Numbered from the stretch's first letter, positions 8,832 to 17,580 are shown. The stretch is DNA of 64,000 nucleotides from Pseudomonas sp. PB120 (GCF_009761815.1 NZ_RWIN01000083.1:16379-80378), one strand, 5' to 3'. Notes: generated from the letters alone by a model not told the origin. Program-made: numbers and translations.

Positions 8832-9251
8832 ATGGCTAATACAGGAAACAATAACCCAGGCAATGACCGGGACAAGGCTTCGCAAGCCGGCAACAAAGGC
8901 ACCGAAGCTACGAGTGGCAATCATGCCAACGATCCACAGCGGGCGTCGGGAGCAGGCCAAAAAGGTGGCCAGGCTTCGGGCGGACAGCAATCACGCGATG
9001 CCGACCGCATGTCCGGAGGCGGGCAGGGTACAAATCGCGGCGGCGAATTTACCGATGATAAAGATGACATGACCAAACCAGGCCAGAAAGGCGGCCAGGC
9101 GTCGGGCGCACAACGGCCAAATCAGGCCGATAAATCAACTGGCGGTGGCCAGGGAAGCGCGCGCGGCGGTCAGTTCGCCGACAAGGACAAAATGTCGGAC
9201 ATGGGCCGCAAAGATGATGATCAGAGTGGCGGCGGAGGACGCAAATCCTGA
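8832..9251 (+). CDS. KGG-repeat hydrophilic stress protein
   Basis: This 139-residue protein has almost no hydrophobic core and is rich in Gly, Gln, Asn, Asp and Lys. It contains two KGGQASG units and two GGGQG...RGG units arranged as a duplicated module (about residues 46-74 and 84-113), as in YciG/con-10-type stress-induced proteins. It is likely intrinsically disordered and cytosolic. GAGGTG at 8819-8824 supports the ATG. A GC hairpin follows. Function in stationary phase or desiccation is inferred from the family only. Confidence 0.75.
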   Translation: MANTGNNNPGNDRDKASQAGNKGTEATSGNHANDPQRASGAGQKGGQASGGQQSRDADRMSGGGQGTNRGGEFTDDKDDMTKPGQKGGQASGAQRPNQADKSTGGGQGSARGGQFADKDKMSDMGRKDDDQSGGGGRKS

Positions 9252-9268
9252 TGCGGCGTGATCCATTT

Positions 9269-9292
9269 CAGGCCCCGATTCTTCGGGGCCTG
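9269..9292 (+). terminator. Hairpin terminator after the KGG-repeat gene
   Basis: A strong GC stem (CAGGCCCCGA / TTCGGGGCCTG) starts 18 bases after the stop codon. The T-tract is short, so termination may be partial. Confidence 0.7.
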
Positions 9293-9439
9293 ATTCAATC
9301 TGCGGGTTGATGCCCAAGGCAAATCTGACAACCCTGCACCTCTCAACTACGCTGCGATACGTACTGGTTCATGGAGATGACAGGCATGGAACGTCATCTG
9401 CATCGCCGGCCTGATCCATGCGGCGTGAGGGGTTGAACG

Positions 9440-11053
9440 ATGCGAAAAAGGTCGCTAGCACTGGGGATTGCGAGCGTTTTTTTAGTACTGTGGTCTGTTT
9501 TTTCCTGGGCGGTGGACGCACCCAGCGCCAAAGACAATCCCGCCGAACTGAAAGTGGCCAATCGCAGCATCATGGTCTTTCGTGCGACCTTGCTGGGGGA
9601 ATCGCCGGAGTCGAGGGTCAAGCGGGCCAGAACCGTTATCAATGAAGTGCTGGATGAGTCTGAAGACTCGTCCGTCAACGTCGCGCCGATCGAGCAGAGT
9701 TATCTGGTGATGCTAGGCGCGAAGCGCGCCTTTATCGTTTCCCCGGACGACGTCGATACCGTCGAATACGCATCGGCCCAGCAGGCCGCCGAAGGGGCCG
9801 CTCAGAAGTTGCGTCAGGTCGTCACCGAAACCCAGGAAGCCCGCACCCTGCACTTGATGCTCAAGGCTGGCGCAGCCGCTGCACTCGCGACCGTCATCTA
9901 CGTCGCCTTGTTGTGGGGCATGGCGTATCTGCGGTTGAAACTGGACAAGCGGCTCCCGGAGTTGATGCATCGGCACAGTCAGTCACTTAAGGTCGGGAGC
10001 GCGCAACTGATCGATGCCGGCTCCTTGTATCTGTTGGTCAGTCGGGCGTTCGCGCTGGTGCGCTGGAGCGTCGTGTTGCTGCTGACCTACGAGTGGCTGG
10101 GCTTCGTCCTTTCGCGCTTTCCCTACACCCGGCCCTGGGGTGAAAGCCTTAACAATTACTTGCTGGATGTCGCCCGTTATCTGCTCGAAGGCATTGTCGG
10201 TGCGATTCCGGGCTTGGGCGTTGCCGTCGCGATTTTCTTTATCGCCCGTGGCATGACCGCGTTCAGCCGGCGTGTCCTGCGGCGCCTGGCAGCGCCGGGC
10301 ACTTTCAGTTGGCTGAATTATGAAACCCTGCAACCCACGACGCGCCTGACATCATTGGCGATCTGGCTGTTCGCGTTAGCGATGGCTTATCCGTATTTGC
10401 CCGGTGCGGGTACCGATGCCTTCAAAGGGTTGACGGTGCTGATCGGCTTGATGATTTCGCTCGGGGCCAGCAGCGTGGTCGGGCAGGCGGCCGCTGGTCT
10501 GATTCTCACCTACACCCGGACGTTGCGACCGGGGGAGTTCGTGCGCATTGGCGAATACGAAGGCACGGTCACGGAACTGGGCATGTTCACCACCAGCATC
10601 CGCACCGGGTTGGGCGAGGTGTTGACGCTCCCCAATTCGATGATCACCAACACCGTGACCAAGAATTACTCGCGCACGGTGCAAGGTGCCGGCTACGTCG
10701 TCGACACCGTCGTGACCATCGGCTACGACACGCCTTGGCGGCAAGTCGAAGCGATGTTGCTGGAGGCCGCCAAACGGACCGCCGGGATTCTTGAAGACCC
10801 ACCGCCACAGGTTTTCCAGACCGCACTGTCGGACTTTTACCCGGAGTACCGCTTGGTGGCCCAAGCCATTCCCAGCCAGCCTCGCCCGCGTGCGGTGTTG
10901 CTCAGTGTGCTGCACGGCAATGTCCAGGACGTGTTCAACGAGTACGGCGTGCAGATCATGTCGCCGCACTATTTCGACGACCCGCAACAGGAGAAGTGGG
11001 TGCCCAGGGAGAAGTGGTTTGCGGCACCGGCGGATGAAACGAAGGAACCCTGA
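9440..11053 (+). CDS. MscS-family mechanosensitive ion channel
   Basis: This 537-residue protein has an N-terminal signal peptide, a periplasmic region of about 110 residues, several transmembrane helices, and an MscS pore helix and beta-domain from about residue 325. The Gly/Ala-rich pore helix SLGASSVVGQAAAGLIL is followed by RPGEFVRIGEYEGTVTELGMFTT and LPNSMITN. It releases osmolytes on hypo-osmotic shock. It is longer than E. coli MscS, resembling YbiO/MscK-type medium-length homologues. GAGGGG upstream supports the ATG. It is monocistronic. Confidence 0.9.
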   Translation: MRKRSLALGIASVFLVLWSVFSWAVDAPSAKDNPAELKVANRSIMVFRATLLGESPESRVKRARTVINEVLDESEDSSVNVAPIEQSYLVMLGAKRAFIVSPDDVDTVEYASAQQAAEGAAQKLRQVVTETQEARTLHLMLKAGAAAALATVIYVALLWGMAYLRLKLDKRLPELMHRHSQSLKVGSAQLIDAGSLYLLVSRAFALVRWSVVLLLTYEWLGFVLSRFPYTRPWGESLNNYLLDVARYLLEGIVGAIPGLGVAVAIFFIARGMTAFSRRVLRRLAAPGTFSWLNYETLQPTTRLTSLAIWLFALAMAYPYLPGAGTDAFKGLTVLIGLMISLGASSVVGQAAAGLILTYTRTLRPGEFVRIGEYEGTVTELGMFTTSIRTGLGEVLTLPNSMITNTVTKNYSRTVQGAGYVVDTVVTIGYDTPWRQVEAMLLEAAKRTAGILEDPPPQVFQTALSDFYPEYRLVAQAIPSQPRPRAVLLSVLHGNVQDVFNEYGVQIMSPHYFDDPQQEKWVPREKWFAAPADETKEP

Positions 11054-11071
11054 AGGGCAATGCCTTCAGGG
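11048..11071 (+). terminator. Possible hairpin terminator overlapping the stop codon
   Basis: The inverted repeat CCCTGAAGG/CCTTCAGGG covers the stop of the MscS gene and is followed by GCTCTGTCTT. The stem is short and the T-tract weak. Confidence 0.5.
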
Positions 11072-11115
11072 CTCTGTCTTGCGCTAAACAGCAGGAGAGC
11101 GCTGAGTTCAGACCG

Positions 11116-11478
11116 TCACGGTGATTTGCGCGCTCGTGCCTTCTGGATCATCAGATCCAGCTCAGCGATCATTTCGTCGACATCGATCTCGTGCCATTTA
11201 TCTGCGCAATCCGTCGCAATAATCATCTCTGCAAACGCCGGGCTGCACGCTTGGTCGTCATGGCGATGTTCTTCGTCAAACGAGGTAAACACCCAGACCC
11301 CCGTGATGTCCTGGCCGGCGAGCCGTCCGCGATCTTGAAGCGAAAGCAACGCGGAAAAATAGTGGCTGTCACGAAGACCGGGATGCGCCGACATCACCTC
11401 TCGGCGCAGTGCCCCGGAGGCAATGCCGCCCTTGGCGAGTCGCAGGATAAAATTGTCCAATTCCGTCATATCGTCCAT
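11116..11478 (-). CDS. Hypothetical protein, second gene of an accessory pair
   Basis: This is an acidic protein of about 120 residues, not recognised. Its N-terminal half (FILRLAKGGIASGALRREV, then a short loop and FSALLSLQDRGRLAGQD) has the look of a small winged-helix-like domain. The C-terminus is acidic helix then Arg/Lys rich. The start at 11478 is preferred over 11499 because GAGG lies five bases before it. It sits 50 bases downstream of the 290-residue gene on the same strand, so the two are probably co-transcribed. It forms part of the 11.1-14.3 kb island. Confidence 0.55.
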   Translation of the reverse strand: MDDMTELDNFILRLAKGGIASGALRREVMSAHPGLRDSHYFSALLSLQDRGRLAGQDITGVWVFTSFDEEHRHDDQACSPAFAEMIIATDCADKWHEIDVDEMIAELDLMIQKARARKSP

Positions 11479-11528
11479 GGGGACCTCACTGCCAGTCAAT
11501 CATGCGTTTACGGTAATCAGGCCGGGGT

Positions 11529-12401
11529 TCAGAGGCTTTGCGCGCCGAGGTCGTAGCCTCGCATGAACAGGCTGTTCTCGATGGCCAGGCGAATGTCCTC
11601 AGACTGCTCGATGTTGCGGAACGGGGTATCGAGCGTAAGAGCACGTTCCGCGACCTGGTTCAGTACGTGGCTGGCGCGCAGGTTCCAACGCGCATGGTGG
11701 GCGCCGGAACGCAGCCGTTTGAAGTGCAGGGTGCCTGTGCTCGGGTTGCGGCGCTTGGGGGCTACGGCATTCTTGCCTTCCTTTGCGGCAGCCCAAGGAA
11801 AGCACAACGCATCGGGTACTTTCGTCAGGGCGTTTGCCTTGCAGTATTGAACGACCAGCGCCCCAAGACCCGCCGCGACTCGGCTGTCATAGATGCAGAT
11901 GCCGGGGCACAGCAGGGCGTATACCTTGGTCATCCCAGAGTTGAAGCGCAACGCCTTGGATTGCAGGACCGGCGAGTGTTCGTCGCCCGTCATCAGCGCC
12001 GATCGTACGGTCTGAATCGTGCGGCCCAGGCCCTGTTCGTTGGCCTTGAGCCAGTCCACGTTGCGAGCCGTCACGCCGCCCCAGGCCATGACGTCGATGG
12101 CCGCTTGCAATACAAGCGCGTCATCATGGCCGGCGGCGATGATATCCTCGCGCAGTGCACCGAGAGCGCTGGCGTTGGCCGCGGAAGACATGCCGGATGT
12201 GTACCCCAGGCGCTCGTTGCCGGGGAAGTTCCAACGGTAGGACTCATAGGCACCAAACAGGCTGTCGCACGACCACTTGGCGGCGTTACGGCGATCAATG
12301 TATTCGTGCTTGAACAGCGTCTTGGAATCAAGCTCTGCAGCCAGCCAAGTGATGAAGCCAGTGACGTGGGGAAGCGTTGCATAGGCCTGTTGGGTCTTCA
12401 T
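11529..12401 (-). CDS. Hypothetical protein of the WYL-linked island
   Basis: This 290-residue cytosolic protein matches no family I can name. Conserved-looking blocks are VMAWGGVTARNVDWL (W107, G108) and MTKVYALLCPGICIYDSRVAAGL (K159, D172), followed by a basic stretch PKRRNPSTGTLHFKRL. GGAG precedes the ATG by about six bases. It is divergent from the WYL regulator gene across 112 bases that contain an inverted repeat. Its WG...K...D pattern recurs in the unknown protein downstream of the regulator. A nucleic-acid-related or defence role is only inferred from the WYL partner. Confidence 0.65.
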   Translation of the reverse strand: MKTQQAYATLPHVTGFITWLAAELDSKTLFKHEYIDRRNAAKWSCDSLFGAYESYRWNFPGNERLGYTSGMSSAANASALGALREDIIAAGHDDALVLQAAIDVMAWGGVTARNVDWLKANEQGLGRTIQTVRSALMTGDEHSPVLQSKALRFNSGMTKVYALLCPGICIYDSRVAAGLGALVVQYCKANALTKVPDALCFPWAAAKEGKNAVAPKRRNPSTGTLHFKRLRSGAHHARWNLRASHVLNQVAERALTLDTPFRNIEQSEDIRLAIENSLFMRGYDLGAQSL

Positions 12402-12409
12402 TTGATGCT

Positions 12410-12469
12410 CCAGTGGGTTGGCGATATCAGCGCAGGATTGCGTGCCAACGGAGAAAGGTTACCCACTGG
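12410..12469. promoter_or_regulatory. Candidate operator in the divergent WYL-island promoter region
   Basis: A perfect 9-base inverted repeat, CCAGTGGGT (12410-12418) and ACCCACTGG (12461-12469), flanks a second one, GTTGGC (12417-12422) and GCCAAC (12444-12449). The first arm lies just upstream of the 290-residue gene. This spaced dyad could be the binding site of the dimeric WYL regulator encoded next to it. Confidence 0.45.
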
Positions 12470-12513
12470 TAGGGCCACATTTTGTCCTCATTTTTAATGG
12501 AAAGGAGTTTTCT

Positions 12514-13611
12514 TTGGCCGGGTCGAAATACACTGCTCCAGACCGGGAGCGCCGTCGGGCAGCCCTGCGCAAATTGCTTCAGGGCGCAACCGGTGCGCAG
12601 AAGACTGAAGCGTTACACAGCGCCCTGGAGAGCCAGTTCGGCCCCTATTCGATCCGAACGACACGCCGCGACCTCGTCGCCATGGCGGGTCGGCCCGAAT
12701 GGGTGAAACCGGTACCCAAGAATCCAAATGCGAAGTCGTTGTTGTGGGCCGTGGGGCGAGGGAGTGTTGATTTGACCTTGTCTCCCATGGAGTGCATGAC
12801 GCTCACCGCCATCTTCCAGCACGCGGATCGGTTCGGCTTTCGTTCCGACACCGAGGACCTCGCGAAGCTCAGAGCCTATGCATCGACGGAAGTAGGGAAG
12901 AAGGCCCGTCGCGACCTGGTTGCAGAAGGCCGCATCACTACCGGGACCCGGTTCACTGTTCTCAAGCCGGGTGAGTACAAGGAAGAACACCTGAGGGTCA
13001 TTCAGGAGGCGCTGCTCGATGGCACCCTCAGCCTTGATGTCGTCTATCGGCCCCGGGATGCGGGTGCCGCTGAAACGTGCTGGTATCGGTTGAAGCCGCT
13101 TGCACTGTCGTATCAGGACTCGAACATCTACCTCACTGCGCTGGTTCACCAGGAACAGTGGCCCGAGGGGCTCGAACCAACGGCCGATGCACCCCGTGGC
13201 AAGTACAGCAGCAATGGTCCGGGGAAAACGTGCGCGCTCATGCTTCACCGGATGACGGAGGTTAAGACCTATTGGCAGGACATTCCTGAGTTGAACGCGC
13301 ACGATGTTCGTTCCGTGGAGGTTCAAAAGGATCTCATGACGATCCACAGCGATGGGCCAATCGAAATCGAACTTACGTTGAGCGATAACTTGCACAATCG
13401 CTTGAGCGAAAACCCGTTGGCGGAGGGGCAAGTGATGGTCCCGAGTGCGAAGGGGTGGAGGCTCACGTGTCAGATTGCTGATACGCAGGGGCTGCGTTTG
13501 TTCCTGCTGAGCAATGCCGCAGATATCCAGGTTGTCAACCCGCGCCATCTTAGGGATCACGTTCGCAGTGTCTTGAAGCAAGCGCTGGAAATCTATGACA
13601 GTGAGTTGTGA
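12514..13611 (+). CDS. WYL domain-containing transcriptional regulator
   Basis: This 365-residue protein has an N-terminal helical/winged-helix region (about residues 8-60, ending TTRRDLVAMAGRPEW). A middle region is followed by a WYL domain from about residue 157 (LRVIQEALLDGTLSLDVVY, then YRLKPLALSYQDSNIYLTALV) and a WCX-like C-terminal extension. Such proteins (BrxR/CapW/DriD type) are dimeric repressors or activators common in defence islands and DNA-damage responses. The start is TTG at 12514 because AAAGGAG is at 12501-12507; the longer reading from 12418 has no ribosome site. It is divergent from the 290-residue gene and 60 bases upstream of another unknown gene. Confidence 0.8.
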   Translation: MAGSKYTAPDRERRRAALRKLLQGATGAQKTEALHSALESQFGPYSIRTTRRDLVAMAGRPEWVKPVPKNPNAKSLLWAVGRGSVDLTLSPMECMTLTAIFQHADRFGFRSDTEDLAKLRAYASTEVGKKARRDLVAEGRITTGTRFTVLKPGEYKEEHLRVIQEALLDGTLSLDVVYRPRDAGAAETCWYRLKPLALSYQDSNIYLTALVHQEQWPEGLEPTADAPRGKYSSNGPGKTCALMLHRMTEVKTYWQDIPELNAHDVRSVEVQKDLMTIHSDGPIEIELTLSDNLHNRLSENPLAEGQVMVPSAKGWRLTCQIADTQGLRLFLLSNAADIQVVNPRHLRDHVRSVLKQALEIYDSEL

Positions 13612-13671
13612 TCCCGATGAGGAACGGTATAGTCCCCGGCCTTGATCATCCTCACACCCAAGGACCAGGTG

Positions 13672-14337
13672 ATGCCGCTCGACACGCTTCAAGTGAAAGC
13701 ATTAAACGATGCAGTGAATGGCTATGCCTTCCCGACAGCCCATTTTGACTTCACGACTCACACTCCCGTCGTCGGGCTCTCCATGACCGAGTTGGAGACC
13801 CGCATCCGGCAACAACTGCTCAGCGCTTCAGTCAGTGACGTCAAAGACGGCCTGTCGAATGTTCTGTACTGGGGGTTTGCGCAAATGGGAGGGCTGGCGC
13901 TTGTCCGGGTGGAGCGCTTCCGTTCAGCCGTCACAGATGCACAGCTTGAACAGGCGTCAGCGTTGTTCACCAAACACCGGCGCCCGGCGCTTTACGACAT
14001 CGCTCGGCTCAAGCTGCCCCAGTTTTCGAAGGTTTCATTTGTAAGCAAGATTCGCATGTATCTGGACCCGGCCGAGTCCGCCACACTGGACCGGCAAATC
14101 ATGCAAATGCATCAAGTTCATAGCGATACAGTCCTCGCTGCGATCAAAGAGGACGCGACCAGCATTCCCACCAGTGTCGTGAATTCTCATGCCTATGAGC
14201 GCTGGTGCGAACGTCTGGCGGACATCGCTCGCGGCTATCTACCTGGGGCTCGCGTCGTGGACATCGAGCGCGGGCTGTTTCAGATGATTCAGTCCGGGAG
14301 CGCAAAAGAGGCTGCAGGCATTCTGAGAAGCGCCTGA
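13672..14337 (+). CDS. Hypothetical protein downstream of the WYL regulator
   Basis: This is a cytosolic protein of about 221 residues with no recognised family. Conserved-looking blocks are LSNVLYWGFAQMGGLALVRVE (WG at 67-68) and VSFVSKIRMYLDPAESATLDRQI (K126, D140). The hydrophobic-WG, then K, then D pattern parallels that of the 290-residue protein on the other side of the regulator. The start at 13672 is preferred for an AAGGA stretch upstream; 13642 is possible. It is probably co-transcribed with the WYL gene. Confidence 0.6.
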   Translation: MPLDTLQVKALNDAVNGYAFPTAHFDFTTHTPVVGLSMTELETRIRQQLLSASVSDVKDGLSNVLYWGFAQMGGLALVRVERFRSAVTDAQLEQASALFTKHRRPALYDIARLKLPQFSKVSFVSKIRMYLDPAESATLDRQIMQMHQVHSDTVLAAIKEDATSIPTSVVNSHAYERWCERLADIARGYLPGARVVDIERGLFQMIQSGSAKEAAGILRSA

Positions 14338-14379
14338 ATCGTCTTCGGCTTGAGCAAGGCGCCGCAACGGTCGGGAGGT

Positions 14380-14838
14380 TTAATAGCGGTAACCCACGTT
14401 AATCATTATTGCCGCGCCCCCAAGCACGACCAGTTCGGCACCGACAGGACCATAAAAGGTGCCGAAGGAAGGAATGATCACCGGCGCGACCCCAAAGTGA
14501 TTCAGCGGGATTTTGTCATCGTATTGGCCTTTGTAACCTTCGATCAGGCCGCCACTGAGTTTGACGTAGACCGGGTACTGCTCGTTGACCCAGCGCCGGC
14601 CGTAATACGCGTAGTACGAGCGCTGAGAGAAGGAGTTCAGAAAGGTCGCACCGCCCCACAGATACCCGTCCGCCTGGTTGCGTTCGACACCGATCAACTC
14701 TTGATGATTGTTGTGGTCCGGGTCGTGGGTCCAGTGATTGGTATAGGCACTGGTCTGGAAATACCAGAACTCTCCATCCATGGAGAATACCGACGGGCTC
14801 ACGCAGAGCAGACTCAGAACCAACAGTAGAGGTTTCAT
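14380..14838 (-). CDS. Predicted outer-membrane or periplasmic beta-barrel protein
   Basis: This 152-residue protein has a clear signal peptide (cleavage after SVFS, about residue 19) and many alternating aromatic beta-strand stretches ending in Tyr (MINVGYRY), which is typical of a small outer-membrane barrel. Pseudomonas homologues are often labelled sn-glycerol-3-phosphate transporter without evidence. PagP-like size and the C-terminal aromatic residue suggest an eight-stranded barrel. It is monocistronic and convergent with the unknown island gene. Confidence 0.6.
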   Translation of the reverse strand: MKPLLLVLSLLCVSPSVFSMDGEFWYFQTSAYTNHWTHDPDHNNHQELIGVERNQADGYLWGGATFLNSFSQRSYYAYYGRRWVNEQYPVYVKLSGGLIEGYKGQYDDKIPLNHFGVAPVIIPSFGTFYGPVGAELVVLGGAAIMINVGYRY

Positions 14839-14949
14839 GGATCGCCTTTACTCTGCGGCTTGGTGAACGTTAGTGGTTGGCGAACTGGAAGGCAGTACAG
14901 GTTCGCGGGGAAAACATCCAGACCCGTTGACGATAGCACCGATCCACGA

Positions 14950-16527
14950 TCACTCAGGCAACCCGGCCAACCGCAAACCATCGGCGAAGCGCGCAAAATC
15001 CTCCGGCCGTTGGATGGGCAGCCAGTCTTTCAGGTTGGACAGACGCAACGAGGGATCCAGCTCGCGCACACGCAGCATCGCCGACGCCGCTTTCTCCATT
15101 CGTCCACTGAGGGCATGACTGGCCGCCACCAAAGCCATCGGGACCAGAAAACTGGACAGGTTGCCCAGCGCCTTTTCCGCCCATTCGGTCGTGAGATCAA
15201 AACGCCCGGCGAAGAAGTGTGCGAGCGCCATGCCGACCTGCATCCTGAACATTTCCGGATCCAGAGGGCTCAAGCGAGTGGCATGGGTCAGGTGCTCGAT
15301 GGCCGCATCCGTTTCCCCGCGCATCGCTCGCAGGAGGCCGCCCAGGAACCATACGGTGGCGAGGTTGGGATTGAGCAGGCGCGCCCGGTCGAGCAATGCA
15401 ATGCCGCCGTCCACGTCGCCGACCAGATGGCTCAAGGCATGTCCGCCCCGCGTCAACGCGACCGCATCATCCCGGCCCAGCGTCACCGCCAGGCGCGCCA
15501 GCCGTACGCCCTCAGCGATCTCCCGCGTCCGATCGGTCATCCAGCCATTCACCTTGCGCCAGAAATGGCACCAGGCGGCCATGCCGTAGGCCGATGCAAA
15601 CTCCGGATCGAGCTCAATGGCCTTGTAGAACAACGGCAGCGCTTCGTCGAGGGCTTCGCGGGTGCCGTTGTGCAGTTTTGCCATACCGCGCAAATAGTAG
15701 TCGTAAGCGTCCAGGCTTTCTGTTGGCTTGCGTTTGGCGCGCTCGATTTCTGCCCGTTCGAGTTGCGGCGCGATGGCACCGACGACGCTTTCGGTGATTT
15801 GATCCTGCAGCACAAAGATGTCGTTGAGCGTGCCCTCGAAGCGTTCGGCCCAGATATGCGTCCCGCTGGTCGCGTCGATGAGTTGCCCGGTGATGCGCAC
15901 CTTGTCCCCGCACTTGCGCACACTGCCTTCCAGCACGTAGCGAACGCCCAGCTCCTGGCTGACGCCCTTTGTGTCCACGGTCCGGCCCTTGTAGGTGAAG
16001 CTTGAATTGCGCGCGATGACGAACAGCCAGCGAATACGCGACAGGGCCGCGATGATGTCTTCCACAATGCCGTCGGCGAAATAATCCTGCTCCGGATCGC
16101 CGCTCAGATTCTGGAAAGGCAGGACGGTAATCGAGGGTTTGTCCGGGAGGACCAGCGAGGAGGGCTGGTCATTCGGCGCTATGGGCGCGCGTTCTTCGAT
16201 ATGCGCTTCGCCGATCCCGCCGGCCTTGATCTGGCCGACGAAGCGGTAGCCCTTGCGCGCGACGGTACGCACCAGACGCTGTTCCTCGCCGGTATCGCCG
16301 ATGGCCTTGCGGACCGCATTGATGTGGCTGGTGATGGTCGATTCGGAGACGATCCGCCCGCTCCACACGGCCTTGAGCAGATCGTCCTTGCTGACGACGC
16401 GATCGGGGTTGTTGACGAACAGCAGCAACAGATCGAAGACCTGCGGCCCGATGGCCACGCTTTGCCCGCGCAAGGTCAGTTCCCGGCGCTCCTCATCAAG
16501 CACGTAGTCTTCAAATGCGAATGGCAA
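14950..16527 (-). CDS. CadC/OmpR-type winged-helix regulator with TolB-like and TPR domains
   Basis: This protein is about 525 residues. Residues 1-100 form an OmpR-type winged helix (GPQVFDLLLLFVNNPDRVVSKDDLL, TITSHINAVRKAIGD, ARKGYRFVG). Residues 135-270 form a TolB-N-like domain (SITVLPFQNLSGDPEQDYFADG, SSFTYKGR, YVLEGSVRK, HIWAERFEGTLNDIFVLQDQI). The rest is TPR-like helices (YKAIELDPEFASAYGMAAW). No transmembrane helix separates the parts, unlike CadC. The TTG at 16527 is favoured because AGGGGA precedes it and the family begins there; TTG 16557 is an alternative. It is divergent from the NmrA/cupin pair, its likely target. Confidence 0.85.
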   Translation of the reverse strand: MPFAFEDYVLDEERRELTLRGQSVAIGPQVFDLLLLFVNNPDRVVSKDDLLKAVWSGRIVSESTITSHINAVRKAIGDTGEEQRLVRTVARKGYRFVGQIKAGGIGEAHIEERAPIAPNDQPSSLVLPDKPSITVLPFQNLSGDPEQDYFADGIVEDIIAALSRIRWLFVIARNSSFTYKGRTVDTKGVSQELGVRYVLEGSVRKCGDKVRITGQLIDATSGTHIWAERFEGTLNDIFVLQDQITESVVGAIAPQLERAEIERAKRKPTESLDAYDYYLRGMAKLHNGTREALDEALPLFYKAIELDPEFASAYGMAAWCHFWRKVNGWMTDRTREIAEGVRLARLAVTLGRDDAVALTRGGHALSHLVGDVDGGIALLDRARLLNPNLATVWFLGGLLRAMRGETDAAIEHLTHATRLSPLDPEMFRMQVGMALAHFFAGRFDLTTEWAEKALGNLSSFLVPMALVAASHALSGRMEKAASAMLRVRELDPSLRLSNLKDWLPIQRPEDFARFADGLRLAGLPE

Positions 16528-16785
16528 AGCGAGGTTCCCCTGGCGAAGCGCCCTCAACTCCGTGTCCCAGGCGGCTGGTGATCATTATTTAAAAGTGATG
16601 ATACGGCAGCCCTGAACATGCCGCACCGTCTGTGGCCGCGACCACGCCGGACATTAGCTGCTTTGGACGTAAAACCAAGCGTTCGTGGACGCAAACCCAC
16701 AGCCGGTGCAAGGACTCCGCGTCCGCACGCAGGCAATCTTTCTTCACACCGACGCAATGGTTGCAGTCGACAGTGGAGAAAGCCC

Positions 16786-17538
16786 ATGAAGATCGTCGTT
16801 ATCGGAGGCTCCGGCCTCATCGGATCGAAACTTGTGAAGAACCTCCGCGAGCGCGGCCATGAGGCACTCGCCGCCAGCCCGAGCACGGGCGTCAACAGCA
16901 TCACTCGTGAGGGCCTGGCCGCAGCGATGGACGGGGCTGACGTCGTGGTCGACGTGGCGAACGCGCCGTCATGGGAAGACCAGGCCGTCCTCGAGTTTTT
17001 CGACACTTCAACCCGTAACCTGCTGGCGGCCGAGGCGGCCGCCGGGGTTCGTCATCACGTTGCCTTGTCGATTGTCGGCAGCGAGCGGCTGCCCGAGGCC
17101 GGTTACTTCCGGGCCAAGGTCGCGCAGGAAAACCTGATCAAGGCGTCCGGCATTCCTTACACCTTGCTCCGTGCCACGCAATTCTTCGAGTTTGTCGAAG
17201 GCATTGTCCAGTCGTTCGCGGTCGGCGAAGTGTTCCGCGTTTCACCCGCACTGATCCAGCCGATTGCGTCGGACGACGTAGTGGCGGCGCTGGTCGATGT
17301 CGCGCTGGCCGCGCCGGTCAACGGCATGGTCGAAGTGGCAGGTCCTGAAGCCTTGCCTATCGACGAACTGGCCAGGCGCTTTTTGCGGGCTACCGGGGAT
17401 AAACGTCAGGTCGTACCGGACGTGAATGCGCGCTACTTCGGCGCTGTGCTCGACGATCAATCGCTGACTGCCGGCAAGCGTGCACGCCTGGGCGCGATTG
17501 GCTTCGAAGACTGGCTCGCTCGGTCGACGACCCGGTAA
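16786..17538 (+). CDS. NmrA-like/atypical SDR NAD(P)-binding protein
   Basis: This 250-residue protein begins with the Rossmann motif KIVVIGGSGLIGSKLVKNL. It has the atypical SDR pattern DVVVDVANAPSW, a RHHVALSIVGSERLP segment and YFRAKVAQENLIKASG, placing it with NmrA/YtfG-type reductases or redox sensors acting on quinones or similar small molecules. GGAGAA precedes the ATG. It is followed 42 bases later by a periplasmic cupin gene with its own strong ribosome site, so they likely form one transcript under the divergent TPR regulator. Confidence 0.82.
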   Translation: MKIVVIGGSGLIGSKLVKNLRERGHEALAASPSTGVNSITREGLAAAMDGADVVVDVANAPSWEDQAVLEFFDTSTRNLLAAEAAAGVRHHVALSIVGSERLPEAGYFRAKVAQENLIKASGIPYTLLRATQFFEFVEGIVQSFAVGEVFRVSPALIQPIASDDVVAALVDVALAAPVNGMVEVAGPEALPIDELARRFLRATGDKRQVVPDVNARYFGAVLDDQSLTAGKRARLGAIGFEDWLARSTTR

Positions 17539-17580
17539 CCGATCGCGCCATCACTTCCCTACCTATGAAGGAGCATTGTC

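Noticed and set aside
12418..12513. Longer N-terminus for the WYL regulator
   Set aside because: No ribosome site before 12418, while AAAGGAG sits at the correct distance before TTG 12514; the extra residues would also cover the divergent promoter dyad.
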